A DNA stretch of 23,601 bases from Spirochaetaceae bacterium. Lineage in GTDB: Bacteria; Spirochaetota; Spirochaetia; SZUA-6; Bin103. The position numbers and the translations under genes are program-made. Positions 1-8,306 of this stretch are shown piece after piece (positions within the stretch are counted from its first letter, which is position 1; the number at the start of each line of letters is the position of its first letter). The DNA lies in NCBI GenBank assembly GCA_028818385.1, contig JAPPNY010000178.1, positions 1-23,601 of the forward strand. Direction: 5' to 3'. The notes under the pieces were generated by a model that had not been told where the DNA came from, did not search any database, and saw only the letters and a program-made list of their open reading frames with translations.

Positions 1-68
1 CGGCTTCAACTTGGTCCCGGAGACTGCCTGATTCTGCTTGTTTCTAAGGAGGATCCGCATTGCCTCAC

Positions 69-858
69 TCACCAGAAATCTGACCCTGAACTCGCCCGTC
101 GTGAACACGTGTGTGCGGCGTTGCCGGGTGGCCGCTGGCGTCCAGGATCTCGACCTGCAGCAGCCGCGCGAGCTGGCGTCCATGTTCACCTGCAGGCGGT
201 CGCCGGCCAGCTCGAACGGCACCGTGGTGAGACTGGCGCGCTCGCCTTCGGCGTCCTGCGACACGAAGCCGTCGCGGCGCAGGCGCAGCCGGCCGATCGC
301 CGAGGGTTGGGCATCGCCGCTGCGCGTGGCGTCGACGTCGATGTCGTGGCGGGTGCTGACGCCGGTGTAGTAGAGGTACACTTCGTCGTCGCCGGCGACG
401 ATGCCGCTGGCCACGTACAGCCCCTTGGCATCGAAGGCGCCCGCGTGTCCCAAGCGCACGAACGCCGTCTGCCAGCGCGTGAAGGCGATCCCGTCGCGGC
501 TGGTCACGAGCTGGACGTCCAGCGTGTCGCTGGTGTGGTGGTACTCAGAGGTGAAGATGAAGTAGCTGTTCGCGGCCCACGGGTACTTGATGGCGGCGCT
601 GTTGTAGAGGCCGCCGCCGGCCAGGTCATCGTCGGCGGCTTGGCTGAAGTCCGGCTCCAGGACCTTGCTCGGCTCCGGAAACCGCGAGAAATCGGACGAC
701 TCCGCGCGCCACGGCCCGAGAGTCGCTTCCCGCGAGACGTAGGTACGTTCTTCGTGTCCTGCGGCAAGTGTGATGGAACTGGATCGGCTCGTCGGCCGTC
801 AGGATACTGCGGTCCCAGGTACTCGAGCCTTCGAGCGGGGTCGTCGCGCATAAAGCAC
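69..858 (-). pseudogene. Decayed glycoside-hydrolase-like five-bladed beta-propeller protein, N-terminally truncated
   Basis: Coding signal on the minus strand can be followed only by changing frame. The middle part (about 750-185) reads ESSDFSRFPEPSKVLEPD, then YPWAANSYFIFTSEYHH, LDVQLVTSRDG, AFDAKGLYVASGIV and DEVYLYYTG, ending LTTVPFELAGDRLQVNMDA. This is the pattern of bacterial proteins related to GH32/GH43 five-bladed propellers. The expected continuation (LLQVEILDASGHP) lies in another frame from about 178 and stops at 69. At the 5' side, TWDRSILTADEP (about 820-783) and DTKNVP lie in two further frames, and the main frame has a stop at 799-801. The roughly 200 N-terminal residues expected from my memory of the family are absent where the antitoxin gene begins. 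Assembly errors could explain single shifts, but several shifts plus truncation favour a true pseudogene. Family assignment is by recollection of conserved patterns. Confidence 0.6.
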
Positions 859-859
859 T

Positions 860-1126
860 TCAGGTGAGCGTGCGCTCGACTTGGTCGAGGGAGATCACGT
901 CGCCGCTTCGAGCCTCCCGCAGGCTCTGCCGGAGCTGCGCCATCAGCTCGGGATCGCTCATGATCTCCAGGGACTCGATGATCGACTCGTACATCTCGTA
1001 GCCGATCAGCGTCACCATCGGCTTGCCGCGGTTGGTGACGGTCACGGTGTCCTGTGAGTCGACGAGGTCGTTGGCGATCTGCGTGAGCCTGGCTCGCGCT
1101 TCGGTAATGGGCAGCTCTCTTGCCAT
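860..1126 (-). CDS. Phd/YefM-family antitoxin, orphan
   Basis: An 88-residue protein beginning MARELPITEARARLTQIAND with VTVTNRGKPMVTLIGYEMYESI. This is the typical Phd/YefM fold: an N-terminal DNA-binding half with the RGKP(V/M) strand, and an acidic C-terminal tail (residues 55-88) that normally wraps around a RelE/YoeB- or Doc-type toxin. Such antitoxins neutralise the toxin and repress their own promoter. It begins 13 bp after the ileS stop and has an AAGGA ribosome-binding site seven bases before ATG, so it may be co-transcribed with ileS. No toxin gene follows; immediately downstream is the truncated hydrolase remnant. It may be a solitary antitoxin or may have lost its partner. Confidence 0.85.
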   Translation of the reverse strand: MARELPITEARARLTQIANDLVDSQDTVTVTNRGKPMVTLIGYEMYESIIESLEIMSDPELMAQLRQSLREARSGDVISLDQVERTLT

Positions 1127-1139
1127 GCAGACGTCCTTG

Positions 1140-4100
1140 CTACCGCTCCGCCTTGCGGAGCGCGACCGTGGCGTCGTGGCCGTTGACGGTGAGGTCCTGC
1201 GATTCGGCGGCGCCGTCCGGGAGCGAGCCGATGCGGAGGTCGACGGCCAGGGTCTCGCCGCTCACGTAGTCGCAGTGGCCGGCGACGGCGGCCTCCACCT
1301 GATCCGTGCCCTGCACGCCGAGCTCGATGCGGTCGGAGACCTCCAGGCCGGCGCTCTTGCGCAGGTTCTGGATGCGGTTGACCAGCTCGCGCGCGAGCCC
1401 CTCGGCTTCCAGTTCCGGGTCGAGCTGGGTGTCCAGACCGACGCCCAGGTTGTTCGCAAGCGCCGCGACGATGCCTTCCCGTTCCGTGCGCTGCACATCC
1501 AGGTCGTCGAGGGTGATGCGGCCGCCGGCGACCTCGATGCCGCCGCCGCCCCTGAGCTCGGCGACGTCGGCCGGGCTGAGCGAGCGCACGCGCGCGGCGA
1601 CCTCCTTCATGCCGGTGCGGAAGCGGGGGCCCAGGCGCCGGAAGTCGGGCTTGTAGGAGACCTCGCTGAGCTCGGTCTCGTCCTCCACCAGGACGACCTC
1701 CTTGACGTTGAGCTCCTCGGCGATCAGGTCGCGCATCGGCTCGAGCTCGTGGCGGCTCTCCTCGTCGGCCGGCAGCAGGTAGAGGCGGCGCAGCGGCTGG
1801 CGGACCTTGAGGTCGTGCTTGCTGCGCAGCGAGCGGCCGAGCACGACCGCCCGCGTCGCCAACTCCATGCTGCGCTCCAGCGCCCGGTCGCGCAGCTCTT
1901 CGCGCGCCTGCGGCATGTCGCAGAGGTGAATGCTCTCCGGGGCGCCGGGGTCGGCGGCGCGCGCGAGGTTCTGGTAGATGCGCTCGGTCACGAACGGGAG
2001 CACGGGCGCCAGCGCTTTCACGAAGGCGGTCAGCACCTCGTAGAGCGTGGCGTAAGCGGCCGCCTTGTCGGCGTCGTCCTCGGACTTCCAGAAGCGGCGG
2101 CGGCTGCGCCGGATGTACCAGTTGGTGAGCCGCTCCACGAACGCGACCATGGCCGGCACGGTGCGGTAGAGGCGGTAGGCCTCCATCTCGGAGTTGACGT
2201 CGTCCAGCAGGGTCTGCAGCGAGGAGACGATCCAGCGGTCCAGGCGGTTCGCGGATCGGGTCCCGGCCGCGTCCGGTCCCGCGGCCGGCTTCCAGCCGTC
2301 GATGCGGGCGTAGGTGACGAAGAAGCTGTAGGCGTTCCAGAGCGGGATGATCACGTCGCGCAGGCTCTGACTCATGCCGGACTCGCTCAGGCGCAGCTCC
2401 TCCGCCTTCATGGCCGACGAGTTCAGCAGGTAGAGCCTCATCGCGTCGGCGCCGTAGGTGGCAAGCATCTTTGCCGGGTCGGGGTAGTTGCGCAGGCGCT
2501 TGCTCAGCTTGCGGCCGTCCTCTGCCAGCAGCATGCCGCCGACGATGCAGTTGTGGAACGCCGGCCCGTCGAACAGCGCCGCCGCCAGCACCGTGAGGGT
2601 GTAGAACCAGCCGCGCGTCTGGTCCAGATTCTCGGAGATGAAGTCGGCGGGAAAGCTCGCCTCGAAGTCCTCCGCCCGCCCGAACGGGTAGTGGCTCTGC
2701 GCGTACGGCATCGATCCCGACTCGAACCAGCAGTCCAGCACCTCCGGGATGCGGCGCAGGGTGCCCGCGCCCGACGGCGAGGGGATCTCCAGGTCGTCGA
2801 TGCGGTGCTTGTGCAGGTCGTCGACCGGCTGGCCGGTCAGCGTCGCGAGCTCCTCGATGCTGCCCACGCAGACCGCCTCGCCCGTCTCCTCGTCGCGCCA
2901 GATCGGCAGGGGCGTGCCCCAGTAGCGGTTGCGGCTGATCGCCCAGTCACGGGCGCCTTCCAGCCAGCGGCCGAAGCGGCCGTCGCGGATATGCCCGGGT
3001 ACCCAGCGAATGCGCCGGTTGGCCTCCAGCATCCGCTCCTTGAGCTCGCCCTCGACGCGCACGAACCAGGTGGAGACGGTGCGGTAGATCAGCGGCGCGT
3101 CGCAGCGCCAGCAGAACGGGTAGTTGTGGACGATGGTGCCCTCGGAGAACAGCGTGCCGGCGGCGCGCAGGGCGCGGACGATGGGCGTGTCGGCGTCCTT
3201 GACGAACTGGCCGGCGTAGTCGGCCACCTCGTCCGTGAAGCGGCAGTCGGCGTCGATCGGGCAAACCACGGGGATGCCGGCGCGCTGGCCGAGCAGGTGG
3301 TCGTCCTCGCCGAAGCCGGGGGCGATGTGGACGATGCCGGTGCCGTCCTCGGTGGACACGAAGTCGGCGGCCACGACCCGGAACGCGCCTTCGTCGCGCA
3401 GCTCGGCGAAGTCGTCGAACAGCGGCTCGTAGGTCATGGCCAGGAGCTCGTCGACCGGCTGCTCGGCGACCGCGGCGATCTCCGCCGTGCGCTTGCCGAA
3501 CACGGCGTCCAGGCGGGAGCGCGCCAGGATCAGCGACTCGCCGTCCGTGGTGGCGACGCGCACGTAGTCGATGTCGGAGCCCACGGCCAGCGCCATGTTC
3601 GACGGCAGCGTCCAGGGCGTGGTGGTCCAGGCCAGGATGGACAGGCCGGGCGCGCCGCGCACGCGGAAGCGCGCGGTGATCGACGGGTCCTGCGTGTCCT
3701 GGTAGCCCAGGTTGACCTCGAAGTTGGACAGCGGCGTCGCGCAGCGCGGGCAGTAGGCCAGCGACTTGAAGCCCTCGTAGATCAGGCCCTTGTCCCACAG
3801 CGACTTGAACACCCACCAGACCGACTCCATGAAGTCGGTGTCCATGGTCCGGTACTGGTGGTCCCAGTCGACCCAGCGGCCCAGGCGCTGGATCAGCGTC
3901 TGCCACTCGGCGGTGTAGCGCAGCACCACCTGCCGGCAGTATTCGTTGAAGGGGCCGATGCCGTAGTCGATGATGTCGGCGCGAGTCTTCAGGCCGAGCT
4001 GGCTCTCCGCCTCGTTCTCCACCGGCAGGCCATGGCAGTCCCAGCCCCAGCGGCGCTCCACGCGGTAGCCGCGCATGGTCCAGTAGCGTGGCACCACGTC

Positions 4101-4322
4101 CTTGGAGATGGAGGCGAGCAGGTGCCCGTAGTGCGGCAGGCCGGTGGCGAACGGCGGCCCGTCATAAAACCGGAACGGCCTGTCGGCGGGGCGGCCCTCG
4201 ACCGACTTCCGGTACAGGCCGCCATCGTTCCAGAAGGCCAGGATCTCTTCTTCCATGGCCGGGAAGTCGACCTGGCTCTCCACCGGCTGGAAGACGGACA
4301 AGGGTGCTGTTGCGGTGCTCAT
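1140..4322 (-). CDS. ileS: Isoleucyl-tRNA synthetase, eukaryote-like type 2
   Basis: A 1060-residue cytoplasmic class I aminoacyl-tRNA synthetase that charges tRNA-Ile with isoleucine using ATP. The HIGH-equivalent is PHYGH at residues 63-67 within PPFATGLPHYGHLLA. The KMSKS loop is KLSKR near residue 604 (DGRKLSKRLRNYPDP). Between them lies the CP1 editing domain, with LAWTTTPWTLPSN and the CWRCDAPLIYRT region. The C-terminal third is the helical anticodon-binding domain. PHYGH, the KLSKR-NYPDP loop and the length match the eukaryote-like IleRS2 subclass, also found in spirochaetes, rather than the HIGH/KMSKSLGN subclass of E. coli. IleRS2 enzymes are known to be less sensitive to mupirocin; resistance here is inference. 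The ATG at 4322 puts MSTATAPLSVFQPVESQVDFP at the start, normal for the family; no strong ribosome-binding site is visible. Confidence 0.97.
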   Translation of the reverse strand: MSTATAPLSVFQPVESQVDFPAMEEEILAFWNDGGLYRKSVEGRPADRPFRFYDGPPFATGLPHYGHLLASISKDVVPRYWTMRGYRVERRWGWDCHGLPVENEAESQLGLKTRADIIDYGIGPFNEYCRQVVLRYTAEWQTLIQRLGRWVDWDHQYRTMDTDFMESVWWVFKSLWDKGLIYEGFKSLAYCPRCATPLSNFEVNLGYQDTQDPSITARFRVRGAPGLSILAWTTTPWTLPSNMALAVGSDIDYVRVATTDGESLILARSRLDAVFGKRTAEIAAVAEQPVDELLAMTYEPLFDDFAELRDEGAFRVVAADFVSTEDGTGIVHIAPGFGEDDHLLGQRAGIPVVCPIDADCRFTDEVADYAGQFVKDADTPIVRALRAAGTLFSEGTIVHNYPFCWRCDAPLIYRTVSTWFVRVEGELKERMLEANRRIRWVPGHIRDGRFGRWLEGARDWAISRNRYWGTPLPIWRDEETGEAVCVGSIEELATLTGQPVDDLHKHRIDDLEIPSPSGAGTLRRIPEVLDCWFESGSMPYAQSHYPFGRAEDFEASFPADFISENLDQTRGWFYTLTVLAAALFDGPAFHNCIVGGMLLAEDGRKLSKRLRNYPDPAKMLATYGADAMRLYLLNSSAMKAEELRLSESGMSQSLRDVIIPLWNAYSFFVTYARIDGWKPAAGPDAAGTRSANRLDRWIVSSLQTLLDDVNSEMEAYRLYRTVPAMVAFVERLTNWYIRRSRRRFWKSEDDADKAAAYATLYEVLTAFVKALAPVLPFVTERIYQNLARAADPGAPESIHLCDMPQAREELRDRALERSMELATRAVVLGRSLRSKHDLKVRQPLRRLYLLPADEESRHELEPMRDLIAEELNVKEVVLVEDETELSEVSYKPDFRRLGPRFRTGMKEVAARVRSLSPADVAELRGGGGIEVAGGRITLDDLDVQRTEREGIVAALANNLGVGLDTQLDPELEAEGLARELVNRIQNLRKSAGLEVSDRIELGVQGTDQVEAAVAGHCDYVSGETLAVDLRIGSLPDGAAESQDLTVNGHDATVALRKAER

Positions 4323-4513
4323 CGCTCTATAAGGGATTATCGGATTGTTGGGGTTCGGTCGGCGATTCTATCGAAAATACGCGAGCGGTGGCTCCGGCGC
4401 CGGGATGGCCGAGTGCCGGCCCGTGATACGCTGTGTCGCGAGAGGCAGAGGCCGCTTCGGCGCCGTACCGGGCGTCCCCCGCTTTCGCTGACCAAACCCC
4501 GAGGAGAGACCTT
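4323..4513. promoter_or_regulatory. Divergent intergenic region between ileS and a solute-binding protein
   Basis: This 191-bp spacer must carry the promoters of both divergent genes. The ileS-proximal 60 bp are AT-richer, but no convincing -35/-10 pair was found. At 4424-4438 TGATAC, spacer GCT, GTGTCG forms a degenerate inverted repeat. It resembles the better operator-like repeats near 16.6 and 23.2 kb, and lies about 76 bp before the solute-binding gene. The match is weak and may be chance. GAGGAGAG at 4501-4508 is the ribosome-binding site of the gene at 4514. No T-box structure was recognised upstream of ileS. Confidence 0.4.
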
Positions 4514-5782
4514 ATGACGAAACGACTGGCACTGGTCCTGTGCGCCTGCGTGATAGGAGCCGCCTTCGGCTTTGCCGCGGGCCAGGAAGACGCGGACGCG
4601 CCCAAGGAGATCTCGTGGCAGGTGTGGGTGACCCCCAACCTGAGCCTGGAGTTCTGGCAGGAGATCGCGGACGCCTTCGTGGCCGGGACCCCGGACGTGA
4701 CCATCGAGCTGATCGAGGCCAACGCGGCCGTCACTCCGGCCGCGGACGACTTCATCAAGACGCGGATCGCCGCCGGCGACGTGCCCGACCTGATGACCAA
4801 CATCACCATCAACGTGTTCGCCGACGCCGGCATCCTGTGGCCACTGCCCGACGATGATCCCGACCTCCAGCGCATCCGCAACGTGGACACCGCGCGCTAC
4901 AAGGGGGTGCTGTACGGCCTTCCAACGGCGATCCAGCCGCAGGGATTGCTGTACTACAACAAGTCGCTGTGGGCGCAGGCCGGTCTCGGCGACACGCCGC
5001 GGACCTGGGAGGAGTTCGCGGACGCGTGCGCCACGCTGCGCGCGGCGGGGATCACGCCCATCATCACCGGCGGCGAATGGGTCGCCGGCTACGCATTTTC
5101 GATCTTCACCTCCGCCGAGGTGTTCCATCACAACCCGCGATGGTATGCCGACCGCTGGGCCGGCACGGTTTCCTTCGAGGAGGGTTTCGCGGAGGCCGCG
5201 GAATACTACAAGCAGCTCGTCGACGACGGGTGCTTCAACAAGGGCGCGCTGAGCGTCGGCTACGCCGATCTGGAGCAGCAGTTCCTGGCCGGCAAGGCGG
5301 CGATCTACCCGATGGGGAGCTGGTTCACGGCTGCCGAGGCCAACGCCGACAAGGACTTCGAGGTGGGGGTGTTCTACGCTCCGTCGTCCGACGGCGTTCC
5401 GCACCTGCTGCAGAGCCTGAGCTACGGCTCGGGCGGCATCTACAACGAGTCCGAGCATCCCGAGGTGGCGTTCGAGCTCCTCAAGTTCGCCCTCATGGAC
5501 GACGTGTACGGCACCAAGCTGCTGCAGGTGGACGGCTTGTTCTCGGCCCTGGATCCGCCGTTGACCTATCCCATGTCCGTGCTCCAGCAGGAGATGATGG
5601 ACATGCTCGCAGAACCCCCGACTACGTCCGGGTTGTACGGGCTGATCGTCGGCGAGGCGCCGCCCGGCGGCATCAATGCGGTATACGACCGAGTCGGGCA
5701 GGCATTCCTGGCCGGCACCGTCAGCGACGTGCGGCAGGCGCTCCGGGAGTTCGACGACTTCTGGGACAGCGCGACGCAGTAG
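4514..5782 (+). CDS. Extracellular solute-binding protein of a sugar-type ABC transporter (family 1)
   Basis: A 422-residue periplasmic binding protein. Residues 1-23 form an export signal (KRLALVLCACVIGAAFGFAAG) followed by QED, a style common in spirochaete binding proteins. C10 and C12 lie inside the hydrophobic stretch, so a lipobox is uncertain. The mature part has family-1 features: ISWQVWVTPNLS at the N terminus, LMTNITINVFADAGIL, LYGLPTAIQPQGLLYYNKSLW, TWEEFADACATLRAAGITPI and FLAGKAAIYPMGSWF. These proteins usually capture oligosaccharides or polyols for a membrane permease pair. ATG 4514 is chosen for its GAGGAGAG ribosome-binding site five bases upstream. No permease or ATPase genes follow; the next gene is convergent. 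Its transporter must therefore be encoded elsewhere or be lost. The substrate cannot be told from sequence. Confidence 0.9.
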   Translation: MTKRLALVLCACVIGAAFGFAAGQEDADAPKEISWQVWVTPNLSLEFWQEIADAFVAGTPDVTIELIEANAAVTPAADDFIKTRIAAGDVPDLMTNITINVFADAGILWPLPDDDPDLQRIRNVDTARYKGVLYGLPTAIQPQGLLYYNKSLWAQAGLGDTPRTWEEFADACATLRAAGITPIITGGEWVAGYAFSIFTSAEVFHHNPRWYADRWAGTVSFEEGFAEAAEYYKQLVDDGCFNKGALSVGYADLEQQFLAGKAAIYPMGSWFTAAEANADKDFEVGVFYAPSSDGVPHLLQSLSYGSGGIYNESEHPEVAFELLKFALMDDVYGTKLLQVDGLFSALDPPLTYPMSVLQQEMMDMLAEPPTTSGLYGLIVGEAPPGGINAVYDRVGQAFLAGTVSDVRQALREFDDFWDSATQ

Positions 5783-5785
5783 GGG

Positions 5786-5801
5786 GCCGGCCGCCGCCGG
5801 C
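5786..5801. terminator. GC-rich stem-loop between convergent genes
   Basis: GCCGGC, loop CGCC, GCCGGC forms a six-base-pair hairpin four bases after the solute-binding protein stop codon, in the gap before the convergent HAD gene. There is no T-tract, so factor-independent termination is uncertain. The rest of the gap (5802-5892) shows nothing recognisable. Confidence 0.3.
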
Positions 5802-5892
5802 TGGTGGTGGCCGCCAAGCTGAGCGGGTGCACCACAGGCGCCGCACGCGCCCGGCGTGATCGCATCGCCGCGGCCGTGGCAGCCGCGCCGAT

Positions 5893-6609
5893 CTATGTGC
5901 TCATGCGGTCGAGCAGGCCGGGAAGCTCGCGCAGGGAGATGATCTCCGCGTCCGCAACCGGATCGCCGGCTGCGAGCACCGCGCCCGTGCGGTTGATCCA
6001 GACCGACGTCATGCCGGCGCCGTTGGCGCCGGCGACGTCCCTGGCCGGCGAATCGCCGACGTAGACCGACCGCGACGGCGCGGCATCCAGGGTGGCCAGC
6101 GCGTGGTCGAAGATCGCCCGCAGCGGCTTGCCGGCGCCGACGTCGGTGGTGGTCACCGACCCGAAGTACCCGCGCAGACCGGACGCCTCCACCTTGGGGA
6201 GATGGGTGGCCGCCGATCCGTTGGTCAGCACGCCCAGCCGGAATCGGCCGCGCAGCGCGTCCAGGCACTCGATCACGTCGTCGTAGATGGGCACGTCGGT
6301 TCTGCTGAGAGCGGTCCAGATCTCCGCTGCCTGGGCGGCGTCATCGCGGGACGCGTCCGGCCCCAGGGCCCGGCCCCACACCTGCTGCAGGATGCGGCGG
6401 TCGTCCATGTTCCCCCACGGCGGCGCAAGGATGTCGTTGATCTCGTCCCAGACCCGCTCCGCGGCCGCGTAGTAGGCGGTGGTCAACCCGGCAACGTCGA
6501 CACGGGAATCGCGGCGGACCATCGCGTCGGCCGTGGCGGCCACGCAGCGCCGCCAGCTCGCATCGTGGTCCATCAGCGTGCCGTCCCAGTCGAAGACGAC
6601 GGCGTCCAT
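5893..6609 (-). CDS. HAD-superfamily hydrolase, phosphoglycolate-phosphatase-like
   Basis: A 238-residue cytoplasmic phosphatase of HAD subfamily IA. Motif I is FDWDGTL, with nucleophile D7 and general acid D9. A helical cap follows (about 15-95). Motif II is GVLTNGS, motif III is the lysine in AGKPLRAIFDHAL, and motif IV is VYVGDSPARDVAGANGAGM, followed by VWINR. Enzymes of this group dephosphorylate small phosphorylated metabolites such as phosphoglycolate, nucleotides or sugar phosphates; the substrate is unknown. ATG 6609 is chosen because MDAVVFDWDGT is the canonical N terminus. The frame stays open further upstream, but that lies inside the HNH gene. Its start codon overlaps the HNH gene stop (TGATG), indicating translational coupling. 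Confidence 0.93.
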   Translation of the reverse strand: MDAVVFDWDGTLMDHDASWRRCVAATADAMVRRDSRVDVAGLTTAYYAAAERVWDEINDILAPPWGNMDDRRILQQVWGRALGPDASRDDAAQAAEIWTALSRTDVPIYDDVIECLDALRGRFRLGVLTNGSAATHLPKVEASGLRGYFGSVTTTDVGAGKPLRAIFDHALATLDAAPSRSVYVGDSPARDVAGANGAGMTSVWINRTGAVLAAGDPVADAEIISLRELPGLLDRMST

Positions 6610-8132
6610 CACGTGGCCTTCCGGGTGTCGGGCAGTCCCCCGGCCGGCGGGCGCTCGCCGGCCCCCGCCGCATGCCGGTGGCGGTGGTGCGCGAAACACA
6701 GAAGCCTGAGGTTCTGCAGCTCCGTGCCCCCTCCGAGCGCGTACGGATTGATGTGGTCCACCTGGAGCAGGTGCCGGGAGGCGCAGCGCCGCCCGCTGAC
6801 AGGATCCTCGTAACTGCAGCAGCCCTGGTCGCGCTCCCATACCCGTCGCCTGATGCCGGCCGGGATCGTCCGTCCGATCGTGGAGCACCGCTTCGGCGCC
6901 GAAGTGATGCCGCCCGCCACCGGCGTGGCCGGGGTCGGCGCCGACGGGATCGGTGAATCCGGTTCGCAGGGTCTGTTCGAGGCCGAGGAGTCCGTGCCCT
7001 CCGTCGGCCCACGCCGCTTCGACGCCGAAGTGGCTCCGGGATCCGGGTTGCCTGGTGCCTTCGACGGCGAACTGCCGTGGCTTGCCGGGCGCTTCGGCGC
7101 CGAAGCAGGGACAGCCGCCGATCGGGTTGCCGTACGCGTGAGAAACGGCTTGGTCGGCGCCACCGACGGGATCCCGCGATCCTGTGACGGCTGCGTGGGT
7201 TCCGGCCCCGCCGGAGCGGTAGCGGTGTCGCGCGAGGCATTATGCTCGCTGGCCGACCACGCCGTGATGTCCGCACGCTTCGCGGTCCGCTCTGCGGACA
7301 CGTCGCCGTCCGAGGGTGCCCCGTCCTTCGGCGCCGACGTTCGCTCGGCGGCCGAGGCCGGAGTGCGGCTCGCCCGGCGGCGCGGGGGACGGCTCGGGTC
7401 GTAGCGGTCGAGCCCATCCCTGACGAGGCGCGCCACGAGCTGCCCCAGCGTCATCCGCGGATCGACGTGGGAGAGGAGCCCCTTGAGCTGCTCCAGTCCG
7501 CGCTGGCACTCCTCGTCGACGACCGCCTTCAGCTCCCAGCGTCCCTCGCTCAGAGGCCGGATCCTGTCGGCCGGCACCGCCAACGCCGGATCGACCGCGG
7601 CCAGCATCTGCATCACCTTCCGCGTGCTCTTGCCGGCGGCCTGCTCGACCAGCGCCTTGCGCGCCGACAGGTCTAGCACCGGCGCCGGCTTCCGCTCCGG
7701 GGGATGTGCCGGGGCCGATGCCGACCTGCCGTTCGGCTTTGCGGCCCCGGCGCTCGCCCCGCGCGCCAGGCGCGCCTGCTCCCGATCTCGGCGTTCGAAG
7801 GCGGCCTGCAACTGCGCCGCCGCATCCAGCGTGAGCGAGCCGTCCCGCAGCCGGTCGCGCGTCCCCTCGATCCGCGCGCACAGCTTCATGGCGGCGATCC
7901 GGCGCCACGCGGCGCCGTCGCTGTAGCCGAGCCCGCGCGTCACGTAGGCGAACAGGTTCGAATAGCCGCGACTCAGGTACAGCCCGCGCGCCTCGATCTC
8001 AAGCAGGTGATCGATGACGAAGACCTGAACCTCGTGATCGAGGAGAGCCAGCTTCGTGGTCTGCTCCAACAAGCGGTCGTCGGACAGGGCGGCGACGGTG
8101 GATGTGAGCTCGTCTTGGGCGGCGTCTGTCAT
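6609..8132 (-). CDS. HNH endonuclease-domain protein with long low-complexity linker
   Basis: A 507-residue protein in three parts. The N-terminal helical region (1-120) contains LLEIEARGLYLSRGYSNLFAYVTRGLGYS and AWRRIAAMKLCAR, as in a widespread group of bacterial HNH proteins. The middle (about 130-430) has a PADRIRPLSEGRWELKAVVDEE segment, then a disordered stretch rich in Ala, Pro, Ser and Thr with repeated SAPKR/SASKR. The C-terminal HNH domain reads IRRRVWERDQGCCSYE, CASRHLLQVDHINPYALGG, LRLLCFAHHRHRH, with metal-binding Cys and His and the catalytic DH pair present. These proteins are often solitary nucleases of unclear role; related ones occur in mobile or highly copied families. ATG 8132 follows an AT-rich upstream region but has no clear ribosome-binding site. 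Confidence 0.88.
   Translation of the reverse strand: MTDAAQDELTSTVAALSDDRLLEQTTKLALLDHEVQVFVIDHLLEIEARGLYLSRGYSNLFAYVTRGLGYSDGAAWRRIAAMKLCARIEGTRDRLRDGSLTLDAAAQLQAAFERRDREQARLARGASAGAAKPNGRSASAPAHPPERKPAPVLDLSARKALVEQAAGKSTRKVMQMLAAVDPALAVPADRIRPLSEGRWELKAVVDEECQRGLEQLKGLLSHVDPRMTLGQLVARLVRDGLDRYDPSRPPRRRASRTPASAAERTSAPKDGAPSDGDVSAERTAKRADITAWSASEHNASRDTATAPAGPEPTQPSQDRGIPSVAPTKPFLTRTATRSAAVPASAPKRPASHGSSPSKAPGNPDPGATSASKRRGPTEGTDSSASNRPCEPDSPIPSAPTPATPVAGGITSAPKRCSTIGRTIPAGIRRRVWERDQGCCSYEDPVSGRRCASRHLLQVDHINPYALGGGTELQNLRLLCFAHHRHRHAAGAGERPPAGGLPDTRKAT
6891..7339. repeat. Dispersed palindrome CTTCGGCGCCGAAG in the HNH linker
   Basis: The 14-bp perfect palindrome CTTCGGCGCCGAAG occurs at 6891-6904 and 7092-7105. 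One-mismatch copies lie at 7017-7030 (CTTCGACGCCGAAG) and 7326-7339 (CTTCGGCGCCGACG). All are in the same reading frame on the minus strand and encode SAPKR, SASKR or SAPKD in the disordered linker. They could be a peptide repeat, a nucleotide element expanding in tolerant sequence, or both. Confidence 0.7.
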
Positions 8133-8306
8133 GATGTAAATGTAATTAATAAAAAGACTTGAGTAAATAATAAGGACCGATTGCGCCACTGCTGAGGCAC
8201 CATTCGGGGCGGATCGTTCGGGCGCTCGGTGAATCGCAATCCGCAGCGTTCGGCCTGAGCGCATCGCGGATCGCTGCGCGGGCTTGTCAGGTCGCAGGCG
8301 CTCCCG
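8133..8306 (-). promoter_or_regulatory. AT-rich upstream region of the HNH gene, then a plain intergenic gap
   Basis: Positions 8133-8174 are strikingly AT-rich for this genome (runs such as TAATTAATAAAAAG and AAATAATAAGG on the plus strand). They lie directly before the HNH start, so this is the likely promoter region. I cannot fix a unique -35/-10 pair. From about 8175 to 8306 the sequence returns to high GC and shows nothing recognisable before the aldo/keto reductase stop codon. Confidence 0.4.

Noticed and set aside
1023..4517. Very long plus-strand open frame (over 1100 codons) opposite ileS.
   Set aside because: It is antisense to a clear IleRS gene. Its translation is Arg/Ala/Val/Asp-rich without domains, as expected from codon bias in a high-GC gene on the other strand.
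4337..6268. Long minus-strand frame across the solute-binding protein and the HAD gene.
   Set aside because: Low-complexity antisense translation; the plus-strand binding protein and the minus-strand HAD gene (other frame) have clear domain motifs.
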